Shown: positions 1 through 8,343 of the stretch, piece after piece
Layout of the letters: each line of letters opens with the position of its first letter
Numbering within the stretch: the first letter of the stretch is position 1
Assembly (NCBI GenBank): GCA_910822395.1
Contig: OU365335.1
Location: 992,001 to 1,056,000, forward strand
Reading direction: 5' to 3'
Length of the DNA stretch: 64,000 nucleotides
DNA from: Pseudoclavibacter triregionum
GTDB lineage: Bacteria > Actinomycetota > Actinomycetes > Actinomycetales > Microbacteriaceae
Notes under the pieces: model-generated
What the model was told of the DNA's origin: nothing
What the model saw: the letters and a program-made list of their open reading frames with translations, nothing else
The model's database searches: none
Position numbers and translations under genes: made by a program

Positions 1-1526
1 CCGGCGGCGACGAAGCGGTCGGCGGTGACGGCCCCGCTCGGGCGCTGGGTCCAGTGCGCGATCTCGACGGCGGGGTCGAGCGCGACGACGCTCGAGCGGA
101 GCATGCCGTCGCTCCAGACGCGCGCCGAGAACCCCCGCTCCCGCAGATGCGCGGCCATCTCGTTCACGAAGGCGGTGAGGGCGTCGTACGCGGTCGCGCT
201 CGGCCCGAAGCGCTCGCGGGCGGAGGCCGTGAGCGCGGCCACCTCATCCGCGTCGCCGAAGTCGACGAACTCGTCGGCGCCGAGGTTCCAGGCGCCCGGC
301 TCGAAGAGCTCGGCGTACTCGTCGATGAGGTCGGTCGCGAAGGCGAGTCCCTCGGGCTTCGTGATGTCGAGCGCTCCGTATGCCTCGCCGCCGGATCCGG
401 TGCGCAGGCGCAGCTCGGGGTGCGAGTCGAGGGCGTGCTCGAGGTGGCCGGGCATGTCGATCGAGGGCGAGATGCGGATGCCGAGATCGCGGGCGACGTC
501 GATGAGCTCGCGGAGCTCGGCTTTGGAGATCGCCGGCTGGCTCACGATCTCGGGGTGCCGCTCGGACTCGAGGCGGAAGCCCTCGAACTCGGAGACGTGG
601 AGCTCGAGCTCGTTGAGCCCCGACCAGGACATCTCGCGGAGGAGCCGCTCGATGGAGGCGATCGAGTAGGGCTTGCGGGCGACGTCGAGGTGCACGGAGC
701 GGGTGGGAGCGTCGAAGCCGAGGGCGATGGCGCCGGTCGCGAGGGGGAGCGGGCCCGAGGGGAAGGCAGCGGATGGCTGGGCGGCGGTGCCGGTGCCGGT
801 GCCGGCGCCCGTGCCCGCGAGCTCCGGGATCGCCCCCGCCGCGCTCGCGTGGGCGAGCTGGAGGAGGGCGCGCGTGCCGCGGAGCAGTCCCGTCGCGTCG
901 CAGGCCTCGATCCGGACGCCCGACTCGGAGACCGCGAGGAGGGAGGGATCGTCGAGCGCGAGGTCGAGCGTCGTCGCGTCCGCGGTCGCGGTCGTGGTCG
1001 CGGTCGTCGTCGCGGCGGCTGCAGCCGAGGCCGCGGTGCTCGGCTGGGTGCCGGCGCCGGTCGAGGTCGGGGAGGCGGAGGAGCCCGCGCCCTCGCACGG
1101 GACGATCCGCAGCTCGATCGCGCTCGCGAGCGTGCCCGGCTCGGCCTCGGCGACGGGGAGCGGGGCGCCCGCCGCGACCGCGAGCTCGCCGCCATGCGCC
1201 CGCGTTGCGGAGCCGTCCGAGACGAGGCCCGCCGCCGCGAGCTCCGCCGAGAGCCGGCTCGCCTCGCGGAGCACCTCGGGCGCGGCGCCCGCGTCGACGA
1301 GGATCGCGTCGGCCGTGCGGAGGTCGACCGCGCTCGCGGGGTCCAGGGCGCACGTGCGCGCGGGCGGCGCAAGGGGCAGCTCGGCGGCCGCGATCGGCGC
1401 GGCCGCGTGGGCGGGAACGGCGCCGAGGCGGGCGAGCTCGGCGGATCCGGGGATGCCGAGCGCGCTCGCGGCGACCGCGGCGCTCGCGGCGAGGGCGCGG
1501 CCGAGGGGGAGCGTCCGCGGCGTCAT
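1..1526 (-). CDS. Secreted glycoside hydrolase family 20 beta-N-acetylhexosaminidase, 3' end cut by window edge
   Basis: GH20 enzymes remove terminal N-acetylhexosamines from chitin or glycan oligomers using the substrate's acetamido group. The reading frame runs off the left edge with about 508 residues visible. It starts with an Arg-containing n-region and an Ala-rich hydrophobic stretch ending near VPAHAA, a signal peptide. A GH20b-like N-terminal domain is interrupted by Ala/Thr/Gly low-complexity linkers. The catalytic barrel follows with RKPYSIASIERLLREMSW, then NELELHVSEFEGFRLES and the acid pair in WNLGADEF. A TAGACA hexamer (minus strand, 1538-1533) ends 6 nt before the ATG, so the mRNA may be leaderless. 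The family call is firm; the exact substrate is not. Confidence 0.85.
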   Translation of the reverse strand, partial: MTPRTLPLGRALAASAAVAASALGIPGSAELARLGAVPAHAAAPIAAAELPLAPPARTCALDPASAVDLRTADAILVDAGAAPEVLREASRLSAELAAAGLVSDGSATRAHGGELAVAAGAPLPVAEAEPGTLASAIELRIVPCEGAGSSASPTSTGAGTQPSTAASAAAAATTTATTTATADATTLDLALDDPSLLAVSESGVRIEACDATGLLRGTRALLQLAHASAAGAIPELAGTGAGTGTGTAAQPSAAFPSGPLPLATGAIALGFDAPTRSVHLDVARKPYSIASIERLLREMSWSGLNELELHVSEFEGFRLESERHPEIVSQPAISKAELRELIDVARDLGIRISPSIDMPGHLEHALDSHPELRLRTGSGGEAYGALDITKPEGLAFATDLIDEYAELFEPGAWNLGADEFVDFGDADEVAALTASARERFGPSATAYDALTAFVNEMAAHLRERGFSARVWSDGMLRSSVVALDPAVEIAHWTQRPSGAVTADRFVAA

Positions 1527-1590
1527 GAGGCCTGTCTACCCGGTCCGCCTCCGGATGTCGTCCGCATGGCGTCGGATGCCGGTGAGGCGA

Positions 1591-1623
1591 CGGGGCCCGG
1601 CGCTCCCCACGCGCCGGGCCCCG
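1591..1623 (-). terminator. Terminator-like hairpin behind rpmJ
   Basis: A 13-bp perfect GC-rich stem (1591-1603 with 1611-1623) and a 7-nt loop lie just downstream of the rpmJ stop codon on the minus strand. There is no strong T run. It separates rpmJ from the GH20 gene. Confidence 0.6.
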
Positions 1624-1641
1624 GAGTCCGCGAGGACGCGC

Positions 1642-1764
1642 CTAGCCCTGTCGCGCCTTGAACCACGGGTTCTGCTTGTTGATGACGTAGGTGTGGCCGC
1701 GGCGGCGGACGATCTTCGAGCCGGGCTGCTTCTTGAGGTTCTTGAGCGACGCGCGCACCTTCAT
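1642..1764 (-). CDS. rpmJ: Ribosomal protein L36, zinc-free (C-minus) paralogue
   Basis: This is a 40-residue basic protein beginning [15 protein letters not shown] and ending NPWFKARQG. It matches the L36 paralogue that lacks the zinc-binding cysteines; no Cys is present. In many bacteria this form replaces the zinc-ribbon L36 when zinc is scarce and is repressed by Zur. Here it is divergent from a CobW-family gene, another classic Zur target, with a Zur-like box 26 nt upstream of its start. The SD-like GGAAGGCGG lies 5 nt before the ATG, and a TTGACA -35-like element (plus strand 1800-1805 as TGTCAA) overlaps the box. A functional cysteine-containing L36 should exist elsewhere in the genome. 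Confidence 0.93.
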   Translation of the reverse strand: MKVRASLKNLKKQPGSKIVRRRGHTYVINKQNPWFKARQG

Positions 1765-1789
1765 CCGATCCGCCTTCCATGGCTGTTAC

Positions 1790-1804
1790 TGAGAACGAAT
1801 GTCA
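1790..1804. promoter_or_regulatory. Candidate Zur box between rpmJ and the CobW-like gene
   Basis: TGAGAACGAATGTCA matches the actinobacterial Zur operator pattern TGAAAATGATTTTCA at 11 of 15 positions, including both outer TGA/TCA ends. It sits between two divergent genes of typically Zur-controlled families, so one site could repress both. The match is by eye and the regulator is inferred. Confidence 0.6.
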
Positions 1805-1823
1805 ATACTGTGCGGTCGGTGGG

Positions 1824-3200
1824 ATGAGCCCGCAAACCAGCCCCTGGCCCGACCCCGCCGCCCACGCCGCCGTGCTCGTGCTCGGAGGCGCGGGCTCCGG
1901 ACGCGAGGCGCTCGCCGCGACGCTCGCCAGGCGCCTCGACGCCGAGCTCGCCGAGATCCGCGCGGGGGAGCGGATCGACCGCGAGGGCCTGCCCCGGATC
2001 GACGCCGAGGCCGCCGCCGACGAGCTCGCCCGACGCCTCGACGACGCCGCCTCCGAGGCGGCCCGCTCCCCGGACGGCGCGCCCGCGCGGCTCGTCGTCG
2101 AGCTCGAGGAGCGCGTGCGGACCATCGAGCTCATCGGCTGCTTCTCGCTGCCCTGCCTCGAGGCGGCGGCGCGGACGGCGGCGGCCGAGGTCTCGACGGT
2201 CGGCGCGAGCGGCGACGGCGCGGAGGCTCCTGCGGGCGCGCCCGCCGCGGCCGTCCCCGCGCTCGCGCACGCGGAGCCCGACGATCGCCGCGTCGCGCTC
2301 GCGCGCATCGTCGCCGTCGTCGACGCCGCGCGGCTCGACGAGGAGCTCGCCGACGAGGAGTACCTCCCCGTCGCCGACGGCCACGGCGAGGGCCTGGTCG
2401 CGCGGGCGCTGCTCGCCGCGAACCGGCTCGAGGGCGCGGATCACGTCATCCTCGCCGGCTGCGGATCGCTGGCCGACGGGGGCGCCGCGGCCGAGGCGCT
2501 CGCCGCCGCGCTCGCGCCCATGGCCCGCATCACGCGCGTGCCCGGACCGCTCTCCGAGCCGAGCGCGCGCCTCGCCGCCGCGGCAGCGATCGAGGACCGC
2601 CTCGAGGAGGGCACGCTCGCCGCCGCCTACCCGGGCTGGGCGCTCACGCTGAGCACGGAGCCCGGCGAGGCGGGCGCGGCCGGCACGCCGACGGCGCCCG
2701 CGGCGATGCGGCTGCTCGCGGGCCGCTCGTCGGCGGGCGCCTCCGCAGACCCCTCGGGCGGCAGCGTCGCGACGGCCGCCGGGGCCCCGGAGGCCGCCGT
2801 CGACATCATCCGCATCACGCTCGATCGGCCGGTCCACCCGAACCGGCTCATCCGCTTCCTCAACCGCGAGATCGAGCCCGGGCGGCACGGCCGCGTCGTC
2901 CGCTCCTGCGGATTCGCTCGGCTCGCGACCCGGCCCGGCGGGCTCGCGCACTGGGATCACGTCGGCGCGATGATCGGCTTCGAGCCGCTCGCCGACGACG
3001 AGCTCGGGGCGCTCGCGGAGGCCTCCGCCGGCCTCGCGCTCGGCCTCGACCTCGCGCTCATCGGCGAGGGGCTCGATGCGGACGGCATCCGCACAGGGCT
3101 CGAAGGCGCGTGCCTCACCGACCCCGAGTTCCTCGCGGGCGCGAAGCTCTGGCGCGCGCTTCCGGACCCGCTGCCGGCCTGGGAGGCGCACGAGCACTGA
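1824..3200 (+). CDS. CobW/COG0523-family protein with degenerate GTPase motifs
   Basis: The family comprises G3E GTPases that act as metallochaperones, and Zur-controlled members serve zinc delivery. The C-terminal CobW_C domain is recognisable (DIIRITLDRPVHPNRLIRFLN and a later HWDHVGAMIGFEP). The N-terminal nucleotide-binding features have decayed: the P-loop reads GGAGSGRE (residues 21-28), with Lys and Ser/Thr replaced; the usual CxCC metal motif is C106-x4-C111; and the expected NKxD is replaced by AGCGS. The ATG at 1824 is preferred over an in-frame ATG at 1779, because the upstream codons run through the Zur-like box. The predicted length is 458 aa. It may bind zinc without hydrolysing GTP, or be a scaffold; the role is inferred. 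Confidence 0.8.
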   Translation: MSPQTSPWPDPAAHAAVLVLGGAGSGREALAATLARRLDAELAEIRAGERIDREGLPRIDAEAAADELARRLDDAASEAARSPDGAPARLVVELEERVRTIELIGCFSLPCLEAAARTAAAEVSTVGASGDGAEAPAGAPAAAVPALAHAEPDDRRVALARIVAVVDAARLDEELADEEYLPVADGHGEGLVARALLAANRLEGADHVILAGCGSLADGGAAAEALAAALAPMARITRVPGPLSEPSARLAAAAAIEDRLEEGTLAAAYPGWALTLSTEPGEAGAAGTPTAPAAMRLLAGRSSAGASADPSGGSVATAAGAPEAAVDIIRITLDRPVHPNRLIRFLNREIEPGRHGRVVRSCGFARLATRPGGLAHWDHVGAMIGFEPLADDELGALAEASAGLALGLDLALIGEGLDADGIRTGLEGACLTDPEFLAGAKLWRALPDPLPAWEAHEH

Positions 3201-3259
3201 GGGCAGCGCGGGCAGTGAGCCGAGCACGAGCGCTGAGGGCCCGCCATCCGCCCCGCCCG

Positions 3260-3265
3260 TAGACT
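3260..3265 (+). promoter_or_regulatory. -10 hexamer TAGACT, leaderless promoter of the dehydratase operon
   Basis: TAGACT ends 7 nt before the GTG at 3273, so transcription would begin at the start codon. The same geometry recurs across the window. Confidence 0.6.
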
Positions 3266-3272
3266 CGCTCGC

Positions 3273-3716
3273 GTGAGCGTGAATCCAGATCTCGCGGGCC
3301 GCCGCTACGAGCTGCCCGAGCCGTACCTCGTCGGACGGGAGCACGTCCGCTCCTTCGCGAAGGCCGTCCTCGCGACGAGCCCCGCGCACCTCGACCTCGC
3401 GGCCGCGCGCGCCGCGGGCTACCCCGACCTCGTCGCGCCGCACACCTTCCCGGCCGTGCTCCAGGACGCCGGCATGCAGCTCTTCCTCGCCGACTCGGGC
3501 ATCGAGCTCTCGCACATCGTGCACGGCGAGGAGTCGTTCGAGTACGTGCGGCCCATCGTCGCGGGCGACGAGCTCTCCGCGACGCTCGAGATCGCGAGCG
3601 TGAAGATGCTCGGCTCGAACGCCATGATCACCGCCGAGACCGCCGTGCGCGACGCCGCCGGCGAGCTCGTCGTCACCGGGGGCGCGACCCTCGTCGTCCG
3701 AGGGGATGCCGCATGA
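3273..3716 (+). CDS. FAS1-like/MaoC-type dehydratase subunit (HadA-like)
   Basis: This 147-residue hot-dog-fold protein has an N-terminal MaoC-like segment (YLVGREHVRSFAKAV, APHTFPAVLQDAG) resembling the substrate-shaping subunit of actinobacterial (3R)-hydroxyacyl dehydratases. It lacks the hydratase catalytic motif that its neighbour carries, as expected for the non-catalytic partner of a heterodimer. It starts at GTG 3273 behind a leaderless -10 and overlaps the next gene by 4 nt (ATGA). In mycobacteria the equivalent pair works in fatty-acid elongation. This lineage is not expected to make mycolates, so the physiological acyl substrate is open. Confidence 0.82.
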   Translation: MSVNPDLAGRRYELPEPYLVGREHVRSFAKAVLATSPAHLDLAAARAAGYPDLVAPHTFPAVLQDAGMQLFLADSGIELSHIVHGEESFEYVRPIVAGDELSATLEIASVKMLGSNAMITAETAVRDAAGELVVTGGATLVVRGDAA

Positions 3717-4216
3717 CCGAGCAGACCGCCGCCCAGCAGACCGACCTCACCGCGCTCGCCGTCGGCGACGTCGTCGCCGAGCGCTCCGTCACCCTCACGC
3801 GCGACAGCCTCGTCCGCTACGCGGGCGCGTCGAACGACTTCAACCCCATCCACTACCGCGACGACGTCGCCGCGGAGGTCGGGCTGCCGGGCGTCCTCGC
3901 GCACGGCATGCTCACGATGGGCCTCGCAATCCAGCCGGTCGTCGAGGCGCTCGGCGACCCGGGCCGCGTCGTCTCGTACCGGACGAAGTTCACGAAGCCG
4001 GTCGTCGTCGACCCGGCCACGGGCGCCGAGGTGCTCGTGCGCGCGGTCGTCGGCGCGGTCCCGGACGACGTCGGCGTCGGCCGCATCGACCTCGAGGTGA
4101 CGAGCGCCGGCGAGAAGGTGCTCGGCCGGGCCCAGGTGCGGGCGCGCTTCGCGCCGGGGGCGGCCGCCGGCACGGCATCCGCGGCCACGGGATCCGCGTC
4201 GGAGCCCGGCGCATGA
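3713..4216 (+). CDS. MaoC-family hydroxyacyl dehydratase, catalytic subunit (HadB-like)
   Basis: This 167-residue protein has the MaoC/hydratase-2 motif YAGASNDFNPIHYRDDVA, with the Asp and His expected to activate water, followed by GVLAHGMLTMG. It should catalyse reversible dehydration of (3R)-hydroxyacyl thioesters together with the upstream subunit. The start overlaps the upstream stop and the C-terminus is an Ala/Gly-rich tail. Its stop overlaps the murB ATG, so the three genes are translationally coupled. The same neighbourhood (HadA-HadB next to tRNA-Trp and secE) is seen in other actinobacteria. Confidence 0.88.
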   Translation: MTEQTAAQQTDLTALAVGDVVAERSVTLTRDSLVRYAGASNDFNPIHYRDDVAAEVGLPGVLAHGMLTMGLAIQPVVEALGDPGRVVSYRTKFTKPVVVDPATGAEVLVRAVVGAVPDDVGVGRIDLEVTSAGEKVLGRAQVRARFAPGAAAGTASAATGSASEPGA

Positions 4217-5277
4217 CCCGCCTCGCCGAGCTCACCACCACCGGCATCGGCGGCGAGGCTGCGAGCTTCGCCGAGCCCGCGACCCGCGACGAGCTCGTCG
4301 CCGTCGCCCGCGAGGCCTTCGCCGCCCAGACCGACGAGGCCCCCGTCCTCATCGTCGGGGGCGGCTCGAACCTGCTCGTGAGCGACGGTCCGGTGTCCGG
4401 TGCCGTCATCCGCGTCGCGACGCGCGGCGTCGAGTTCGGCGAGCCGGATGCCTCCGGCCGCACGCTCGTCGTCGCCGAGGCCGGAGAGCCCTGGGCCGCC
4501 CTCGTCGACGCCTGCGTCGACCGCGGCCTCGCCGGCATCGAGGCGCTCGCGGGCATCCCCGGCACGGCCGGCGCCGCGCCCGTGCAGAACATCGGCGCGT
4601 ACGGCCAGGAGCTCGCCTCCGTGCTCACCCGCATCGAGCTCCTCGACGCCGAGGACGGCTCGCTCGAGTGGATCGACGCCGACGACCTCGACCTCGCCTA
4701 CCGCACCTCCCGCCTCAAGCGCGGCGAGCTGCGCGGCCTCGTCACCCGCATCGAGCTCGCCCTGCGCGACGTCTCGGCGGACGGCATCGGCGAGCCCGTG
4801 CAGTACGGGCAGCTCGCCTCGGCGCTCGGCGTCGAGCTCGGCGAGCGCGTGCCGCTGCGCGAGGCGCGGGACGCCGTCGTGGCGCTGCGCCGCTCGAAGG
4901 GCATGGTGCTCGACCCGGGCGATCCGGACACGCGCTCGACCGGCTCGTTCTTCACGAACCCGGTCGTCTCGCAGGAGTTCGCGCGCGCGATGCCCGAGGA
5001 CATGCCGCGCTATCCGGCGCCCGAGGCCGAGGACGGCACCAAGCTCGTGAAGCTCTCGGCCGCCTGGCTCATCGACCACGCCGGCGTGAAGAAGGGCTTC
5101 GCGCTGCCCGGCTCGAAGGCCGCGGTCTCGTCGAAGCACACGCTCGCGATCACGAACCGCGGCGGCGCGACGGCCGAGGAGATCGCCGAGCTCGCGCGCT
5201 TCATCGGGGCGCGCGTGCGCTCGGAGTACGGCGTCGACCTGCGGCCGGAGCCGGTCGTCATCGGGCTCGACATCTAG
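4213..5277 (+). CDS. murB: UDP-N-acetylenolpyruvoylglucosamine reductase (MurB)
   Basis: MurB is the FAD-dependent NADPH enzyme that reduces enolpyruvyl-UDP-GlcNAc to UDP-MurNAc in peptidoglycan precursor synthesis. The 354-residue product shows the FAD-binding N-terminus (TTTGIGGEAASFAEPAT, VLIVGGGSNLLVSDG), IPGTAGAAPVQNIGAYGQE, the RSKGMVLDPGDPDTRSTGSFFTNPVV segment with the catalytic Ser region, and a C-terminal SSKHTLAITNRGGATAEEI stretch. The frame is open further upstream, but the ATG at 4213 overlaps the preceding stop and begins the family-like sequence, so it is chosen. Confidence 0.95.
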   Translation: MTRLAELTTTGIGGEAASFAEPATRDELVAVAREAFAAQTDEAPVLIVGGGSNLLVSDGPVSGAVIRVATRGVEFGEPDASGRTLVVAEAGEPWAALVDACVDRGLAGIEALAGIPGTAGAAPVQNIGAYGQELASVLTRIELLDAEDGSLEWIDADDLDLAYRTSRLKRGELRGLVTRIELALRDVSADGIGEPVQYGQLASALGVELGERVPLREARDAVVALRRSKGMVLDPGDPDTRSTGSFFTNPVVSQEFARAMPEDMPRYPAPEAEDGTKLVKLSAAWLIDHAGVKKGFALPGSKAAVSSKHTLAITNRGGATAEEIAELARFIGARVRSEYGVDLRPEPVVIGLDI

Positions 5278-5343
5278 GCGCGTCCTTCGCCGCCGGGGCC
5301 GACGGCCCCACGGCCCCACGGCCCGCTCGCGTCGTCGGCGTCG

Positions 5344-6063
5344 CTACCGCGCGAGCAGGCCCAGGTCGAGCGCCCGGAGGACGGCGCTCGTGCGGTCGTT
5401 CACGCCGAGCTTCTCGTACGACTTCGCGAGGTGCGTCTTCACCGTCGCCTCGCCGATGTACAGGCGGCGGCCGATCTCGGCGTTCGAGCAGCCCTCGGCG
5501 ACGAGCGCGAGCACCTCGCGCTCGCGCTCAGAGAGCGTGACGGGCGGGATGGCGGAGCCATGGCTGCCGGTGGCCGACCCGGCGGCATCGGCCTGGGCAG
5601 GGTCTGCGGGCGCGCGGTGCCCGCTCCCGCGCCCGGCCCGCGACGCGCGCGTCTGCGCCACGAGCCGGGCCGCGATCCGCGGAGCGAGGGCGACCTCGCC
5701 CGCGTGGACGCGCCCGATCGCCTCGACGATGTCGTCCGCCGGCGCATCCTTCAGGAGGTAGCCGCTCGCCCCGGCCTCGATCGCGCTGAGGATCTCGTCG
5801 TCCGTCTCGTAGGTGGTGAGGATGAGCACGCGCGGCGGCGCCTCCGCCTCGAGCAGCTCGGCCGTCGCGGCGGCGCCGCCCATGCCGGGCATCCGCAGGT
5901 CCATGAGCACGACGTCGGGGCGGACGGCCGGGGCGATGCGCACGGCCGTCTCGCCGTCGGGCGCCTCGCCCACGAGCTCGAGGCCCGGCTCGTCGTCGAC
6001 GAGGGCGGCGATGCCCCCGCGCACGATCGGGTGGTCGTCGACGACGAGGACGCGGATGCTCAT
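5344..6063 (-). CDS. LuxR/NarL-family response regulator
   Basis: This 239-residue protein has a receiver domain (acidic pair D9-D10, phospho-acceptor D55 in VLMDLRMPG, Lys in LLKDAPAD) and a C-terminal LuxR helix-turn-helix (LSEREREVLALVAEGCSNAEIG, then GEATVKTHLAKSYEKLGV). A Gly/Ala/Ser-rich linker of about 35 residues joins them. Its start overlaps the stop of the kinase gene by 4 nt, so the two are a cognate pair. It is the last gene of an operon with an ABC transporter, which it probably controls in response to an envelope stress or a toxic compound. Confidence 0.93.
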   Translation of the reverse strand: MSIRVLVVDDHPIVRGGIAALVDDEPGLELVGEAPDGETAVRIAPAVRPDVVLMDLRMPGMGGAAATAELLEAEAPPRVLILTTYETDDEILSAIEAGASGYLLKDAPADDIVEAIGRVHAGEVALAPRIAARLVAQTRASRAGRGSGHRAPADPAQADAAGSATGSHGSAIPPVTLSEREREVLALVAEGCSNAEIGRRLYIGEATVKTHLAKSYEKLGVNDRTSAVLRALDLGLLAR

Positions 6064-7406
6064 CGGCCGGCCTCCTCGTGCGTCGCAGTGCTCTCGGGGC
6101 CAGCATCCCGCACCGGCGAGACCATCGCCGCGGCGGGGGCTGCCGACGGCCCCGCGCCCTCTGCGAGCGGCACCCGCACGACGACCTCCGTCCCGCCATC
6201 CGGCTCGGAGGCGATCTCCACTGAGCCCCCGAGCGAGGCCGCCCGCTCGCGCAGGCTCGGCAGCCCGAAGCCGGGCGCGGCCGTGGCGGGGTCCAAGCCG
6301 ACGCCGTCGTCGGCGAGGGTGAGCACGGCGCAGCCGTCCACTTCCCGCACGGCGATCGAGGCGGCGTGGGCGCTCGCGTGCCGGCGCACGTTCGCGAGGC
6401 CCTCCTGGGCGCAGCGCAGGAGCACGACCTGCGTGGCCCGGTCGATCCGCGCCTCGTCCATCTCGGACGACACCGTGACGTCGAGCCCCGTCTCACGGCG
6501 ATAGCGGTTGGCGAGGCGCTCGAGCGCGGCGAGGAAGCCGTTCGGCCCGTCGGCGACCGGCGCCGACTCGGCGATGACGGCGCGCGTCTCGGCGAGCGCC
6601 TCGCTCGAGAGCTCCCCGAGCTGGTCGAGCAGCTCGCCGTGCCGGGCGAGGAGCGTCGAGACCTCCGAGGGGTCGGCGCCGTCGGCCACGGCGCGCTCGA
6701 CGCGGCCCGCCGAGCGCTTCGCACGCTCCACGAGCATCCCCGCGCCGACGAGCGACTGCGCGATCGTGTCGTGGAGCTCCCGCGAGATCCGCTCGCGCTC
6801 GGTCGAGACGCCCGCGAGCCGGGACGCCTCGAGCAGCCGCCCCTGCGTCGCGCGCAGCTCCTCGAGGAGCTTCGCGCGCTCGTCGGCGCTGTGCCACGCG
6901 TAGGTGATCGCGAGGCCGATGCCGATGCTCATGCCGACCGAGATGGCGGCCATGACGAGCACGGAGGGGAGCGAGGAGAGCGGCTGTCCGAGCATCGTCA
7001 CCACGGTGACGCCGAGGCCGAAGAGGAGCGACCATCCGATCGCCGCCCGCACCGTGCCGACGATCTTCCACATGAGCGGGAAGTAGACGGTCTTGAGCAT
7101 CGCGAGCGGCGGCACGGCCACCATGGCGGCGAAGGTCGCGAGCGTGATGAGCACGAGGTAGGCGATGCTCGCGGCGCGGCTCGTCCAGAGGCGGCGGCCG
7201 AACGTCCAATAGCCCAGGGGGAAGGCGACGAGCGCGGCGATCGCGATCCAGGTGCGGGCCGGGTCGACCGCGGCGAAGGCGAGCGGGACGGCGATGAAGA
7301 GCAGCGGCGGCACCGCGAGGATGAACTCCCACACGCGCCGCTCGCCGGGGCTCGACGAGCGCGGCCCGAAGCCGGGGGCGGTGAGCAGCTCGCGGAAGGT
7401 CGCCAT
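6060..7406 (-). CDS. Sensor histidine kinase, HisKA_3 type
   Basis: The predicted protein has 448 residues. The N-terminal half carries about five or six membrane segments (residues 25-175) with very short loops and no large extracellular domain. A coiled segment (RAKLLEELRATQGRLLEASR) leads to the dimerisation/phosphotransfer helix RISRELHDTIAQSL with phospho-acceptor H212. The HATPase domain shows CAQEGLANVRRHA (N box), LADDGVGLD (G1) and GFGLPSLRERAASLGG. This layout is typical of intramembrane-sensing kinases such as DesK-like ones paired with ABC exporters. The chosen ATG has GGAG 2 nt upstream; the frame upstream is shadow coding. Confidence 0.9.
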   Translation of the reverse strand: MATFRELLTAPGFGPRSSSPGERRVWEFILAVPPLLFIAVPLAFAAVDPARTWIAIAALVAFPLGYWTFGRRLWTSRAASIAYLVLITLATFAAMVAVPPLAMLKTVYFPLMWKIVGTVRAAIGWSLLFGLGVTVVTMLGQPLSSLPSVLVMAAISVGMSIGIGLAITYAWHSADERAKLLEELRATQGRLLEASRLAGVSTERERISRELHDTIAQSLVGAGMLVERAKRSAGRVERAVADGADPSEVSTLLARHGELLDQLGELSSEALAETRAVIAESAPVADGPNGFLAALERLANRYRRETGLDVTVSSEMDEARIDRATQVVLLRCAQEGLANVRRHASAHAASIAVREVDGCAVLTLADDGVGLDPATAAPGFGLPSLRERAASLGGSVEIASEPDGGTEVVVRVPLAEGAGPSAAPAAAMVSPVRDAGPESTATHEEAGR

Positions 7407-7522
7407 GCTCCGATCATCCTCCACTCGCGTCTCCGGCTTCGAGCCCGTCGCCTGCCCCGGCTCGGCCGCGGCCGGCGAGGGGAGGCGAGCCGGATCGCCG
7501 GCCCGCCTCCCGCTCGTCGCGA

Positions 7523-8329
7523 CTACGCGCGTCCCCGCGTCCATCGGAAGGTGAGCCGCGCGAGGACGACCCCGATGACGAGCCACGCGGCGATGACGAT
7601 CGCGACCATCGGCAGGTTCCACGCGCCGCCCTGCTCCATGGCCGAGAACGAGTCGGGCAGCCACGAGGCGCGGTAGCCCTGCGCGATCCACTTGAGCGGG
7701 AGGACGGACGCGAGGTTCTGCAGCCATTCGGGGAGCGAGTCCCACGTGAGGTAGACGCCCGAGATGAACTGCGGGATGAGCACGAGCGGGATGACGACCG
7801 CCGCGGCCGCCCGCCCGGAGCGGGGCAGCGCCGAGACCGCGATGCCGAGCGCCGAGCAGCAGGCGAGGCCGAGGAGGGTGACCCAGGCGAAGGCGCTCCA
7901 GCCCTGGGATCCGGCCGCGGGCAGGCCCGCGCCGAAGGCGAGCTGCGCGACGGCGAGGAGGAGCGCGATCTGGATGGCGGTCGTCACGAGCACCTGCCCG
8001 AACTTGCCGATGAAGTACGAGAGCGGGTGGAGCGGGGTCGCGCCGAGGCGCTTCAGGCCGCCCTCGTGCTTCTCGACCGCGATGTCGACCGCGAGGCCCT
8101 GGATGCCCGAGAGCCACGGCGCCATGGCGAGGAAGCCCGGGAGCATGAGCGTCGCGCCGCTCACGGAGGAGCCGTCGGCGAGGGTGACGTCCTGCGAGCC
8201 GAAGATCGAGCCGAAGAGCAGGAGCATGAGGACGGGGAAGAGGAAGGTGAAGACGACCTGGTCGGCGGCGCGGAAGTAGCCGCGGAGCTCGTAGCCGACG
8301 CGGCGGAGGCCGTTGGCGAGGATGGTCAT
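7523..8329 (-). CDS. ABC-2 type transporter permease
   Basis: This 268-residue membrane protein has six predicted membrane segments and the ABC2_membrane pattern: a first segment after FRAADQVVFTFLFP, a long extracellular loop, VEKHEGGLKRLGATPLHPLSYFIGK as coupling region, and a conserved FISGVYLTWDSLPEWLQNLASVLPLKW stretch before the last span. It pairs with the ATPase gene 14 nt upstream as an exporter of drugs, lipids or peptides. The transported compound cannot be read from sequence. Confidence 0.9.
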   Translation of the reverse strand: MTILANGLRRVGYELRGYFRAADQVVFTFLFPVLMLLLFGSIFGSQDVTLADGSSVSGATLMLPGFLAMAPWLSGIQGLAVDIAVEKHEGGLKRLGATPLHPLSYFIGKFGQVLVTTAIQIALLLAVAQLAFGAGLPAAGSQGWSAFAWVTLLGLACCSALGIAVSALPRSGRAAAAVVIPLVLIPQFISGVYLTWDSLPEWLQNLASVLPLKWIAQGYRASWLPDSFSAMEQGGAWNLPMVAIVIAAWLVIGVVLARLTFRWTRGRA

Positions 8330-8343
8330 GGCGGGGCGTCCTT

